Of a stretch of DNA of 64,000 nucleotides, positions 26,549-37,480 are shown piece after piece. How positions within the stretch are numbered: the stretch's first letter is position 1; every line of letters starts with the position of its first letter. The notes beneath the pieces are model-generated. The model did not search any database and was not told the origin of the DNA. It was given only the letters and a program-made list of their open reading frames with translations. The stretch covers positions 3,018,925-3,082,924 of the forward strand of contig JAQFVV010000003.1 in the NCBI GenBank assembly GCA_028023455.1. Reading direction: 5' to 3'. Position numbers and translations under genes: made by a program. This DNA is from Epiperipatus broadwayi (lineage: Eukaryota; Onychophora; Udeonychophora; Euonychophora; Peripatidae).

Positions 26549-27108
26549 ACAGTAAGAGTAAAGATGAAGTAAAATATGGGGGAAGAAAGAAAGAAAATAA
26601 AAATAAAGATGGAAGGTTCAATAATAAATGGATATCAATACCTTATTATAAAGATGTATACAAGATTTTAAGAAAAGGGAGGTTGAATGAGAATATAAGA
26701 ATTGCTTGGAAGAATAGTAAATCATTGGAAAAATGGATATCAAATGTGAAGAGAGAGAATGATAAAGAAAGTAAAATAGGATTAGTATATAAAATAATTT
26801 GTAGGAGTTGCAGTAAAATATACATAGGGCAAACAGGGAAAACAGCAATAGAAAGAGGAAAAGAGCATAATAGGGCTATTGAAAGGAAGGACATGAATTC
26901 AGGACCATATGTTCATTATTTGAATACTGGTCATAGAATGAGATGTATTGAGGACATGAAGGTTATAAAATATGTTAAAGATTATAATAGAAGGAAATAT
27001 TATGAGACTGTATATATTCAAGAGAATATGAATAAATGTGTTAATTTAGTTAAAGGACCTGCAAAGCTGAGTAGTAAATGGGCATTGAAGGATAACTGGA
27101 AAATTTAA
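26545..27108 (+). pseudogene. PLE1 GIY-YIG endonuclease domain
   Basis: This continues the RT protein after a frameshift at about 26545. A basic linker (GRFNNKWISIPYYKDVYK) leads to the endonuclease, with IIC-R-S-CSKIYIGQTGKT (the GIY-YIG-type motif, here KIYIGQT, with the Penelope-type Cys pair in front), RGKEHNRAI and GPYVHYLNTGHRM. The reading ends normally at ALKDNWKI. In an intact element this domain nicks the target. It is open for 187 codons, suggesting a fairly recent insertion. The same C-terminus is duplicated antisense at 25507-25722. Confidence 0.85.
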
Positions 27109-27844
27109 TATATGGTTGATTTGTTTTTTAAATTAATATATATGATATATGTAAATAATTAGTTAATGTAAATAATTGTTAATTATAGATAAATAAGTTA
27201 TATTTGAAGATATGGTTAGTAAAAATATATGAGAAATGATATATAATTTAGTGTATAAAGTATGTGTATATAATTTTATGGTGTATAATATATGTATATA
27301 ATTATTGAATTGTATTTAATGTAATTTTATCTATTGTATAAAAATAATATGTATATAAAATAAAAAAATTGAGGGGAGGGGGAAGTATATATATATGTAA
27401 ATGGGTTGTGTGATTATGTAAAATGATTATATAAAATGAAAGTTAGAGGGAGTATTGATAGATATAAAGGTCATGTGATTATATTAGAAGTGTATTTTGA
27501 AAAGGCCCTAATATAGGTAGAAAACCGGTTCAATAAAGGAAATATTTATTATTTTTATATAGTTGTTTTATTTCAATTGTGTTGAACTATTATTAAGTGT
27601 AATAGTGAATGATAATTTGCTAACTATTAAAAATATATAATTGGATTATAATATGGCCATCATTATTGAAAACAGAGATGTCCATTTCTATGGTTTACCA
27701 TTGAATATATTTAAGTGTATGAATGTGTGACTGGCATTTCTTCACAAAAGCATTTAAAGGGCTAAATAATTATATATATATATATAAGAAAAAACAAAAA
27801 TTAATGGCAAATATAATATTATAGTCTAAATTATTTTGTAGCAC

Positions 27845-27871
27845 TTTCGATTACGTGGTAATCCTCATCAG
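27845..27871 (-). ncRNA. Hammerhead ribozyme motif, PLE2 left (inverted) arm
   Basis: This is the reverse-complement copy of the motif at 28701-28727. It has CTGATGAG, stem II GATTAC/GTAATC with loop CAC, GAAA, then GTGCTA. The core and stem II are intact in both arms, and only the loop and stem III bases differ. Confidence 0.65.
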
Positions 27872-28070
27872 CTTTAACTGAATTTCAAATTTTTTAAACA
27901 TAATGTTACGTATATTTCCATAAGCTGTGTATGACCGTATTTGCAGCTTGCCTATAATTACATCATTATTATATTTATTAATTAATATTGCCTCTTTAAT
28001 TTTCCTCTTTTTATGATTTCTTTCTTCCATTAATATTTTTATTTCATTACTATTAAATGTAAACTTATAA

Positions 28071-28721
28071 TTGCAAGTCTTTTCAAAAGTTGGTTATGAT
28101 AAAAACCAAATCTTGCATACAGCAAATTCATTTAATAAGAAGAAAAATGTTTGCAGTGTTACTTTAGATAATAAAAAATGGATATCTATGCCATTTATAA
28201 ATAACTTGCAATCTAAATTAATTAAGAATATATTTAAAGAAAAATATAATATTTCATTTTGTGTTACTCCAAATGCTAATCGATTAATTAATAATTCTAA
28301 GAGTATAATTCCTAAATTGCAAAGAAGTAATATAATTTATCAGATTTCATGTGGATGTCAGAAATTTTATATCGGTGAATCGACATGTTCTGTGGAAAAA
28401 AGATTGAAGGAGCATCAATTATTATATAATCGAATTAAAAATAACGTAAATAGTCAATTTAATACAGCTTCAGTATTCTTTGACCATGAAAAGACTTGCA
28501 ATTATAAGCTTATATTTAATAGTAATGAAATAAAAATATTAATGGAAGAAAGAAATCATAAAAAGAGGAAAATTAAAGAGGCAATATTAATTGATAAATA
28601 TAAGAATGATGTAATTAATAGGAAACTGCAAATACGGTCATACACAGCTTATGGAAATATACGTAACATTATGCTTAAAAAATTTGAAATTCAGTTAAAG
28701 CTGATGAGGATTACCATGTAA
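28071..28721 (+). pseudogene. PLE2 RT-endonuclease linker and GIY-YIG domain
   Basis: Open for 216 codons but with no ATG start; the frame opens inside the inverted-repeat junction at a TTG. The linker includes KKWISMPFINNLQSKLI, a block shared with the KWISIPYYKDVYKI linker of PLE1. The endonuclease block is IIYQISCGCQKFYIGESTCS, followed by VEKRLKEHQ and a downstream HEKTCNYK. The C-terminus (LMRITM, stop) is encoded by the same bases that form the hammerhead core at 28701-28727. All RT catalytic motifs are missing, so this is a 5'-truncated copy. Confidence 0.8.
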
Positions 28722-28727
28722 TCGAAA
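28701..28727 (+). ncRNA. Hammerhead ribozyme motif, PLE2 right arm
   Basis: The sequence CTGATGAG, a perfect 6-bp stem II GATTAC/GTAATC with loop CAT, and then GAAA give the conserved hammerhead core. What follows is GCGCTA, a minimal, self-complementary stem III and a UA cleavage position. Short stem III forms are known in Penelope elements and are thought to work as dimers. I could not find a convincing stem I within the monomer. Confidence 0.65.
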
Positions 28728-29261
28728 GCGCTACAAAATAATTTAGACTATAATATTATATTTACCGTTAATTTTTGTTTTTTCTTATATATATATTTTA
28801 TAACGGGTATTGTATTTTATATTTATAAAGTACTTCTATTAAATTATGGTACATATTTGTTTTTAAAATATTTTTACTGTATTAATTATTGTATTGTTTT
28901 GAATAATTATATATATAAGGAAATACTGGATTTTGATAAAATTATATGGAAACAATTATCAATGATAATAAAATGATAAAAAAAAAAAAAGACTTCTCCT
29001 TAGACACATAAAAATTGCCAAACGTTATACATCACAAATATTATTTCCATTTTTCTATTACCCTGTTTTATTCAACAATTACTAAATCATTCTTTCTTTA
29101 CCGACACATTTCTCTTATCTCATTTTAGTAAAAGTAATTTGTAAATTCCAATATTCTTCATTTTCTCTACTGTTGCAAAAAAAAAAAAATCACAAAATCT
29201 CTATTATTTCATTTCCTTCACCAGCAAGTCATATATTTCTGTGAATTCTGATAAATAAAAT

Positions 29262-29392
29262 TAATCTCTCCCTCTCTCTCCTCCTCCTCTCTCTCCCTCT
29301 TCTTCTCTCTCTCTCTCTCCCTCTCTTTCTTTCTCTCTCTCCCTTTTTTTCTCCCTCTCTCTCTCCCTCTCTCTTCCTCTCTCTCTCTGTTA
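29262..29392. repeat. TC-rich (pyrimidine) low-complexity tract
   Basis: About 130 bases of CTCTCT, CCCTCT and TTCTCT runs. The minus-strand Arg/Glu-rich reading here is a composition artefact. Confidence 0.9.
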
Positions 29393-29459
29393 CATATTAA
29401 TAACAAACACTCTACTTCTGACTAATAAGTTATAAAGCAAGGCCTCCTGCTTTTCTTTA

Positions 29460-29945
29460 TCAAAAGTTTTTCACCAATAAAGTTCGATACTCCTCATAAG
29501 TGAATGGGGTTTGATACAAGGATTTCCACCACATCAGCAAGTCACCCTGTAAGTGACTATAAGCAATTATCACTTTTTCAGCTTCAGTCAAATTCTGATT
29601 CACTGAGAAGTATAACTCAAGACTTTTTAAATGTTCTATCGGGGCTTCATTAGCTAATCCTTTAAAAACTTTGAGTTTCACAAATTGATTGATCACGCTA
29701 ACTTGCATCAAGTGGCCACGTGATTTATTTGGTTCAGCAGGCTTCACATGAGGTGTTAACTGTTGCCTATCCAAGTTACACATCTGTAATTCAAATCTTT
29801 TATGCATTTTTGCCTTTTCCTGATATGTAAACTCCCTTTCTTTGCACCAAATAACAATAAACTCTCTTTGGCTTATCATAATCCTTTCATATTTCATATA
29901 ATTTTTATTCTTATAAAATTCCAAATTTAAAAATTCATATTCCAT
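29460..29945 (-). pseudogene. Retrotransposon gag-like (or gag-derived) fragment
   Basis: A 161-codon open frame from ATG. Its second half, from about residue 90, reads KVFKGLANEAPIEHLKSLEL, then YFSVNQ, EAEKVIIAYSHLQGDLLMWW and YRTLLVKNF. The pattern F-x-G, then L-x-x-L-E-x-Y-F, then a-x-x-x-L-x-G-x-x-x-x-W-W is that of the Ty3/gypsy gag family. The usual gag reading would continue after YRTLLVKNF, but a stop follows at once. No LTR, protease or zinc knuckle was seen next to it. It is either a truncated gag relic or a small gag-derived gene. The intact frame is notable, but at this length it can be chance. Confidence 0.5.
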
Positions 29946-30089
29946 TTTCCATAACTGTATTACTTTTTATCAAATTAATTTATTTACTCTATTTTCCCAC
30001 CCTTCATAATTATGTATCTATAATAAATTCTCTATTCATTTATTCCATTTCTTAAATAAATATATAGAAAAAAATTGTCTATTTGCTAA

Positions 30090-31290
30090 TTTCTCTTTGA
30101 ACACAAACATTCAAGCTCCCTTCAACTATCCATTCTATTTCATTCAACTGATACACATAATCACACATGTGAAAATAAGAAATAATCTCCAATATACATA
30201 TTTTGTGTTGAACCAGCACTCATCAATTTGTCCAGATCATCATCACCTACATGTAAATATATAATCAGTTCTCAGTTTATATTAAGATAGCAAATCTTCA
30301 AATTTTAATGGACAGGCTTCAATCTACACCATTGTCCAACACTGTAGCCATTCATATCATTGAAAATCTGATGATGGAATGCCTAAATCCCTTATTGATG
30401 CCAATATTATTGTCATGACTATTTTGACTTTAAGTCACTCTAATCTCTCATGTATAGAACCTTGTCTATTTAAATACACAGAAGAGAGATATTTTATATA
30501 CCTGGAGTTTATATTTTATATATCTGGAGTTTAGAGGTAATTATAGATTTGAATCCAGACTTTCAAGCTCTCTTCAGCCAACCATTTTCAAGCTCCCTTC
30601 AACTATCCCCCCTATCTCATACAACTGATGCACATAACCAACCCAGATTTTCAAGCTCCCTTCAGATATCCTCTCTATCTCATACAACCAATACACATGT
30701 GTAGTCATGTGTATCAGTTATATGAAATAGAGTGGATAGCTGAAGGGAACTTGAAAGTCTGTGTTTAAATACCCTATAATTACATCTAAACTCCAGGTAG
30801 ATAAAATATACTTGTATTTAAATATTACAGATTCAGCCTGTATTCTGTCCACCTCTCTTCTTTGTATTTAAATGGATAAGGTCCTATACATGAGGGATCA
30901 GAGTGACTTAAAATCAACATGATCATGACAATAATTGAGCATTCCATCATCAGATTTTCAATGATATGGATGACTGAAGAGTTGGAGGCTGGAGTAGATT
31001 GAAACCAATCCGTTAAAGTTTGAAGATTTGCTATTTTAATATAAATCGAGCACTGATTAATATATATGTATGAGAGATGATAATATAAACCAACTGATGA
31101 GTGCTGGTTCAGCATGAAATGCATATATTGGAGATCATTTATTATTTTCATGTATGTGGTCATGTGTATTGATTGTATGAGAGAGAGTGAATTGATCAAG
31201 GAAGCTTAAAAGTCTGTGTTCAAATCTATAATTACATCTAAACTCCAAGTATATAAAGTATACTTACATTTAATAATTAATTTACCTTTT
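30090..31290. mobile_element. Palindromic retroposon, family B, complex (double) copy
   Basis: The left side (30100-30490) and right side (30830-31225) are diverged reverse complements. They share, for example, CAGCACTCATCA / TGATGAGTGCTG and TGAAAATCTGATGATGGAATG / its complement. In the centre are extra inverted end segments (30540-30820) with TTTCAAGCTCCCTTCA repeated three times. Tail motifs of the form CATCTAAACTCCAGGTA occur at 30780 and 31230. The structure suggests two family B elements, one inserted in the other. The same family occurs at 54277-55135. No clear target duplication was found. Confidence 0.65.
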
Positions 31291-31976
31291 GTGAAATCTT
31301 TTTGTGTAATATGTTTGATGTTCTCTCAATATAATCCATTAAAGTGTCATTTTTACTCATCTATTTTTATCTATATATTGTAACCTGTTTTCAATCACTT
31401 TTAATTTAAGATTCCAGCTCATTTTTCTTGAACAAACTCATCTGCACATAATTCACCACCCGATTCTTATTTATAAGATAGTTCTTAATTTTATGGCCTC
31501 TAAATGTTTAAGCAAATATCATCAAGTCTTTTCAAATTATTCTATATAGGTTACATTTTCTATATCAAAAACATGCCAGATTTTTGATCAATTCTATTCT
31601 ATTTTTTGCTTTTCTTTTTTAACTCTAATTCTTAACTATCAGTATTTTTTTTTTCATTTAATAAAATACTCTTTCTCTTCTTCAAGACAAGTATCTCTCA
31701 TATTTCATTCTTCAGTTTTTATTCTTCCCATAAAATACTAATATCTGAGATCCTTCCTCATTAAATTTCATGTTCATACTTTATCTTACCTCTCCACACT
31801 TCTCTAACAACAATTCCATATCATTTATACTATTTTCAAAAAATGCTGTATCATTTGTAAGAAAACAAAAAAATTAACATATTAGGTATTCTCCTAGTTC
31901 CAACTTTATGAATCTCCAACTCTATCTCTAATATTTCTATCTCAACTTCCAATTTTCTTAGAAACAAAATAAATAA

Positions 31977-32101
31977 ACATCACATGATCACCATTTCTTA
32001 TGCTTGTTCTTAACTGTTTATGTACAAGCCTTCTGGCACCCATTGATTATTTTGGCTTGCACTGAGTGGCAATACGTATAGAGAGTTTTGCCTGTTTTAA
32101 T
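31977..32101 (-). mobile_element. Palindromic retroposon, family C, internally deleted, 15-bp target duplication
   Basis: The minus strand starts with ACAGGCAAAACTCTCTATA and GCCACTCAGTGCAAGCCA and ends in the tail CATAAGAAATGGTGATCATG. The second arm is largely deleted. The exact repeat AAACAAAATAAATAA flanks it at 31962-31976 and 32102-32116. The host sequence on both sides is the decayed LINE. Confidence 0.8.
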
Positions 32102-32503
32102 AAACAAAATAAATAATAAAAATAATAAGATATATCTACTTTAAGCCAATTTCACATTTAACTATTATTGATTTTATATCTGCAAGTCCACATTTATAAA
32201 AGTATTCTTATAAAAATTATTAATCATTCTTAATAAATCTAAATCTATTTGCATATTTACAAGACTTTTCCACAATATGTTCTTATTCATCCTAAAGTTT
32301 TTTTAATCTAAAAATCCAAGAAAAATAATGGTTTATTTTCCTTAAAAAACATTTTAATCAACTAAATAACAATAAATTGTCTTCTATATATCTCCCAGAA
32401 TGAAATTCATTCTAAATCTCTTTCAAGATTATATTCTCTTACATCTAAGTTCTAATCCAATCCACTAATACTTGTAATATATATATTAACTATAGAAATT
32501 ATT

Positions 32504-32874
32504 AAAATATCACATGATCACATGTTGTTAATAAGAGTACCAAACTCTCCAGACAAGAGTGCCATCAATTGCAATCCTTAACAATCAATGGATGCAGGAA
32601 CGTTTGTGCATAAAATCCCCTACTAATGCCTACTCATCCAACATTTACAGACTAGTTTCTGATTTGTGACTTTCATCAGTGAGGAGCCTTGGATTAGAGA
32701 ACAGTATATTAGATCCTAAGATCTAGGTGCAGTGCTTTTAGATTCAGAACTAGTTTGGAGATGTTGAATGAGTAGGCACCATATAGAGATTTTATGCATA
32801 AACCTTCCTGCATCCATTGATTAGGAAGGCTTGTACCTGGTGGCACCACTGTATGGAGAGTTTGGTACCCTTAT
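32504..32874 (-). mobile_element. Palindromic retroposon, family C, 13-bp target duplication
   Basis: The arms (about 32530-32690 and 32700-32870) are reverse complements. Shared arm landmarks are ACCAAACTCTCCA-AC, GGATGCAGGAA, TGTGCATAAAATC and CCTACTCATCCAACAT. The central part contains TGACTTTCATCAGTGAGGAG and TAGATCCTAAGATCTAGGT. On the minus strand the element ends with the unpaired tail CATGTGATCATGTGATATTT. The exact repeat TATAGAAATTATT lies at 32491-32503 and 32875-32887. It is inserted directly behind the NDYRPIAI codons of the decayed LINE reverse transcriptase. Confidence 0.85.
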
Positions 32875-34299
32875 TATAGAAATTATTGCTATTGGTCTAT
32901 AATCATTTATCAGCCTAATCTTTTTTTTCCATTTATTTTATATTTTAATCTCTCACATTTTTCCGTTCATCTGGAATATTATTATCATCTATAAATTTAT
33001 TAAAACTTTTATTTTAAACCATTCCTTGCATATTTTCCATATATATCTATTGCCACACTGCTTCCATATATGTATCCCTCTTGTTTTTATATAATCTTAT
33101 TGTTCTATTCAATTCTACATCCATCACTCTATCCATTTTTTCACAAATTAGTTCTATTAAATTATATTCACTCAAAACTCTTCACTCTTTTACAAGTTTT
33201 ATCCTATTCACTTCAATCTGCATTTATGATAGCTTTTTCTTATTTTTTCTTCTCCTTTCCACATTACTTTTTTTAATTAATTTTGTATTAAATTTACTCT
33301 ATTTTCAGCTTAATTCTATTTTCTGCTATTTTTTTTTAATTAGCTAATAATTTCTCTTCCAATTATTTATTTCTTAAAAGCTTTTTTATGCTTTTATATG
33401 CCTTTATTATGTATATTTTCTAGTATTTGTCCTCCATTTTCTTCTATAGTTCTAAATAAATACTTATTTGCAATCTTTTTAATTATAATTATTCACTTTT
33501 CATATATTTTAAATTTATCATCTTTCCAATATATTATTAGAAATCTCAATTTAAAATTCACTTTTTTCTCATCCATCTTTATCAATCAATCTTTCAATAA
33601 GTTTTAATATCTAATCTTTCAGATATTTATAATACAAAATTGTTTTTTATCCACCAACACATAATTGACAATGTACTTAAAATTCTGTTCTTGATCATGT
33701 AAGCTCTCCATAGTATATTTTATTCAAATTTCAATTTTCAACATATTTTTTCACACCTCTCTTTTGTGTAATGCTCCATGCCTATTCTCCACTCCATCAA
33801 TTTTATTATCAATATTTTACAATTACTTTTTTGTAAATTCATTTAAATCTCTGCATAAATATTCCAAAATACTCTCATTCCATTCTTTTACATCCTTGTC
33901 ATTTTGACTAACTAAATATAGTTATGCCATGAATCCATTTTTCTTTACCCAATTTCAATCTAAACCTCATCTATTCTTCATAATTTCTTTTTAAAATATT
34001 CTACTTAATAAACTTAAACTCCTTCTCTTCTTATTCTTATCACATCTATTTACTCTCTTCACTTAATATTTCTGAAGATTTCCTATTGCTAACAAATCTA
34101 AATGTTTCCCTATAAAAACCTCCTCTTGGCTTATTCATATTTTTTTATTTCCTTACATATTTATCAAATCAATTTTTATATTAACATCCTTGTTATTATT
34201 TTAAATACTCTGTTCTTATAATTCCTTTCAGGCATTATTTGTAAAACAGTTCCTTTCAATTTTTACATTACACATTACCTCTAAATATAAGCATATCCT

Positions 34300-37200
34300 T
34301 CATCTTCACCTCTAAATCTAAGCAGATACTTCCTTTTCATTTTTATTTTCAGTATTGCATCTTTATTTTTATATATACACATAAACTATCATTTTTTTAA
34401 CTTAATGAATAATAAAATGTATTATAAATTAATTTAATACTTGCTTAATTCAACTCTCACTAATAAATGTAACCCATCCTTTTTAAATAAATTTCTATTT
34501 CTAAAGAACACATTCAACATAATCTAAAAATTAAAACATTACTTTCATATAGCATTTTAGTCTCAAATTTACCTTATAATTAAATCTGAGAAATAACTCC
34601 ACCATTCAATATCTTTCCATTCCTTTCTTTAAAACACACAGTCATATCTTCAAAATGTCTTAGTGTCACCAACAGTGCAATATTATTACCTTTATTATTT
34701 TTCCTAACATTCTAATAATATCATAAGCTGTAAAGCACACTCTTTATATCGTCTCTGTATTTTTTTCTAACTATCATATTTCTGATATCTCCTAATTATT
34801 GAATGACCCAGCAATATATTCTCCTTATTCTTTACTTTCCTTTTCTGTAGCATATCTTTATTATCTTTGAATAAACTTTTTCCATAGGCATATTCCCCTC
34901 AAATTCATAATTTCTAGAATTTTGTAGAAAGTACATCAGAAGGTGGTAATTCAGGTCAACATGACTATTCAAAAGTAACTTCTCAATTATAGTATATTCC
35001 TTAAGTAACAACACATCTTCAAAATTGAAATTGGAAGCTAAAATAGTTGATATAATATACAAACATTTTTTGAATTTTGAAAAACAAAAATATTTTACAT
35101 TTCAAATAAAATAAAAACATTTAATTTAGCAAAACTCATAGGAAAAAAGATGACATTTAAATGGTCACTCTCTTCTTATATAATTCTGCCTATATTTCAT
35201 AACCATTATAGTTTCTATCTATTATTATGAATTTTAATAGGAGATTCCAAAACATTAACTTCTCTAAACCAAGTGTTAAATATATCATAAATATATGATT
35301 AGTTCATTGTTTCTATTTCTCTCATAAAATATTTATTTGTCATTACATTCAAGAGAATACTCATTAGTGTTAATTAGCTAACGTAAAATTATTTCACGGT
35401 TGTATAACATTTTACAATAAAAAGATTGATTCTCTCCATTTTTTAGAATAAAAATATCCTTTATTCTTTTTTCAATAAATCTTTTTCTAATGGTACAGTT
35501 CCTTTTATTAATATTGGAACATAATTTCACTTGAGGAAACAAATAAAACTTGGCAATTATCAATATCAATCTAATATTGAATAAACTTTTGAATTTTATG
35601 AAACTTTATCTTACATTTGCCATACCAATGTATATCACACAAATCTCCTTTGGTTCATTCCTTTACTATTTCACCATATGATTATTGGCCAATATAATAA
35701 AGTAATGGTTTGGTAAAAGCAATATTATTGAAACATTCAAGGCCCAATAGTAAGTTAATATATTTAAATTTCTAGATTTTAGCACTCCCTGCCAGAAACT
35801 GCTTCAGCATATGGAAATCTGTTTGTCAGTATCTTTTGTTGTTGTTGTTGTTGCTTTATTAAAAATATAATCAGATGATATTTTGATATGTAAAAAGATT
35901 AAAACTGAAAGTTGTGATTGGTAGCACTTTCAACCCATCAATTTGATGCCATGGCTGTATGAAAATAGAGTATGAAGAGACACTACTGTACAATACAGCC
36001 ATGAAAGCTATAATTAAAGTCAATACACTCTATAAACTTATACAGCCAGATCAATTATTTTCACAGGGTCTTAAGATAATGAAGATAGTGTGAATAAGTT
36101 GAAAACAGAGTTTGTACTTATTGGATAGTGGAAAGCCTTTAAATATAAAGCCTGATTGTGACAAATAATACACCTGAATATGTTAAATTTTTTTGGAAGA
36201 TCATATCAACTTTTACTATATAAAACCAACAGAATATGTATTTTGAGATCATATGACATTAAAATAGTAGAAGTGACATATTGAACTTCAATTCAGAAAC
36301 TTTTAGCTTTAGAAACTTTTAGCTTTTAAGTTATCATTGCACTAATGTTCCACATAAACAGAGCATAAACAATAAGTTAGTGCATTGCATATTGCTGAAT
36401 ATTTTTTGATGCCTTATAGGATACAGTCCTGACTCTTTAAAAGCAGTACTGCTTTTAATACATACATTGTTGTGTTCTCTCTAAGCTGTCTCTTTCACTC
36501 ATTCATTTTCTCTATATATTTTTTATTGTATTATTTTCAGTCACATAAGAGACCAGTCATCTTGTTCTCATGCCATAAATCATTTCTCTAATATAGCAAT
36601 AAAATTATGGGTTTTGAAATATGGGTTTGCAAAACCCAAGGTGCAATAGTGAGATGCAACCTTTTTTTTCATTTCTTGATCATACCTTTACCTACATGAT
36701 TTAATGCAGCAGTATAGAAAAAGATTCAAGAACTAACAGTCCATAGATCCGATCAAGAACTAAGAATATATGGATCTCAATTCAGATACATCATTTCCAA
36801 ATGAAGAGTGGCAGACTATTTGATTAGTTTTTACTCTTATTTTATACAGGCATTTCTATTGTGTTTCATTTTCTCTCTTTTAGCAATCAATCCCTCACAA
36901 AAGGGGGCTGCAGCTTTTTTTTTAATTTTTGGGTTTCTCATGGTCTTTTTATCTGTTTGTGTCTTGCCTTTTTTAAATTCACTTTATTCAATTTTCTTTT
37001 TTAAAATCTTATTAATATATGTTGCTAAGAAGATGTAAAAGGATAGAGAAAAATCAATGGATGCAAAGATACAAGATGATATCAATTGCCTTTAACTATA
37101 GCATATTGAAATAATGATCTCCGTAGAATCTGTTCTTAGAAAGGAATCTACAAATGATGTATATTTTCATTTTAGGAATAACTGTATTTATTAAGTCCCC

Positions 37201-37480
37201 TCAGCACAAATTGAGTTAGTTAGATGAATAGCAAGGCACTGATTGTAAATAATAAAATATGAATAAAATATGACGAAATTTTGGCAAAGACTCTAATACC
37301 ACCTCAGACATGGATTGAATTGACCAGTAAAATATTTAAAAATACACACAAATTGTGGCTATTAAATCATGCCCTCTGTGATCTTGGAATATCAGAACTT
37401 TATGAATATCTGGGAAATTATTCTTTAAAAAAATTAAAAAATATATTTATAACATTTTTGGATAGTAAAAATCTGAATTG
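34300..37480. other. Intron DNA without recognised features
   Basis: AT-rich sequence with scattered short open frames of no recognisable identity. A (TTG)n run is at 35837-35853, and no repeat family could be named. Confidence 0.4.

Larger units (their letters stand above)
24967..27594 (+). mobile_element. Penelope-like element 1 with inverted terminal copy
   Basis: The right part (25753-27590) is the sense element, a 5'-truncated reverse transcriptase plus GIY-YIG endonuclease. The left part (about 25000-25752) is the reverse complement of 26867-27590. It includes an antisense duplicate of the end of the endonuclease gene (25722-25507, minus), so the two arms form a giant inverted repeat. 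Such partial inverted copies (pLTRs) are typical of Penelope elements. The 12-base repeat AAGTGTAATAGT at 24955-24966 and 27595-27606 is a candidate target duplication. It implies about 35 extra bases at the left end only, as has been described for Penelope ends. Confidence 0.85.
27786..28785 (+). mobile_element. Penelope-like element 2, truncated, with inverted copy
   Basis: The sense part (28071-28785) holds the last part of a PLE protein. The left part (27786-28085) is the reverse complement of about 28490-28785, so the whole insertion is a hairpin with about 300-base arms. It is bounded by TA-rich runs, and no target duplication could be read. It is a different family from PLE1, since the proteins share only the domain type. 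Both arms end in a hammerhead motif. Confidence 0.8.
31430..34300 (-). pseudogene. Second LINE, heavily decayed, with two foldback insertions
   Basis: Minus-strand blocks are recognisable although broken by stops and indels. An endonuclease-like stretch, KDVKEWNESILEYLCRDLNEF, lies near 33840-33900. NNIPDEWKNV-like text near 32975 is followed by NDYRPIAI (RT block, 32907-32884). Next come ENIILKEI near 32440 and SGRYIEDNLLLF near 32390. LTNDTAFFENS (motif C, with the first Asp changed to Asn) is at 31861-31830. The family differs from the 13.7-19.2 kb LINE. Two palindromic elements (31977-32101 and 32504-32874) interrupt it, each with a clean target duplication of LINE sequence. The plus-strand ORFs at 33070-33607 are shadows. 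Confidence 0.55.

Noticed and set aside
26618-26894. Minus-strand frames under the PLE1 endonuclease
   Set aside because: They are shadows of the sense endonuclease reading.
29218-29406. Arg/Glu-rich open frame on the minus strand
   Set aside because: It is a pyrimidine/purine low-complexity tract with no protein-like structure.
30090-31290. Target duplication for the double family B element
   Set aside because: No matching direct repeat of 8 bases or more was found at plausible borders. The ends are too diverged to place.
33070-33607. Hydrophobic plus-strand frames that look like membrane proteins
   Set aside because: They are complements of AT-rich, decayed LINE coding on the minus strand. 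Phe/Leu/Ile/Ser bias is expected from T-rich DNA.
36808-37038. Hydrophobic 76-codon frame
   Set aside because: T-rich DNA, no start context, no recognised family and no splice sites in phase with the copine.
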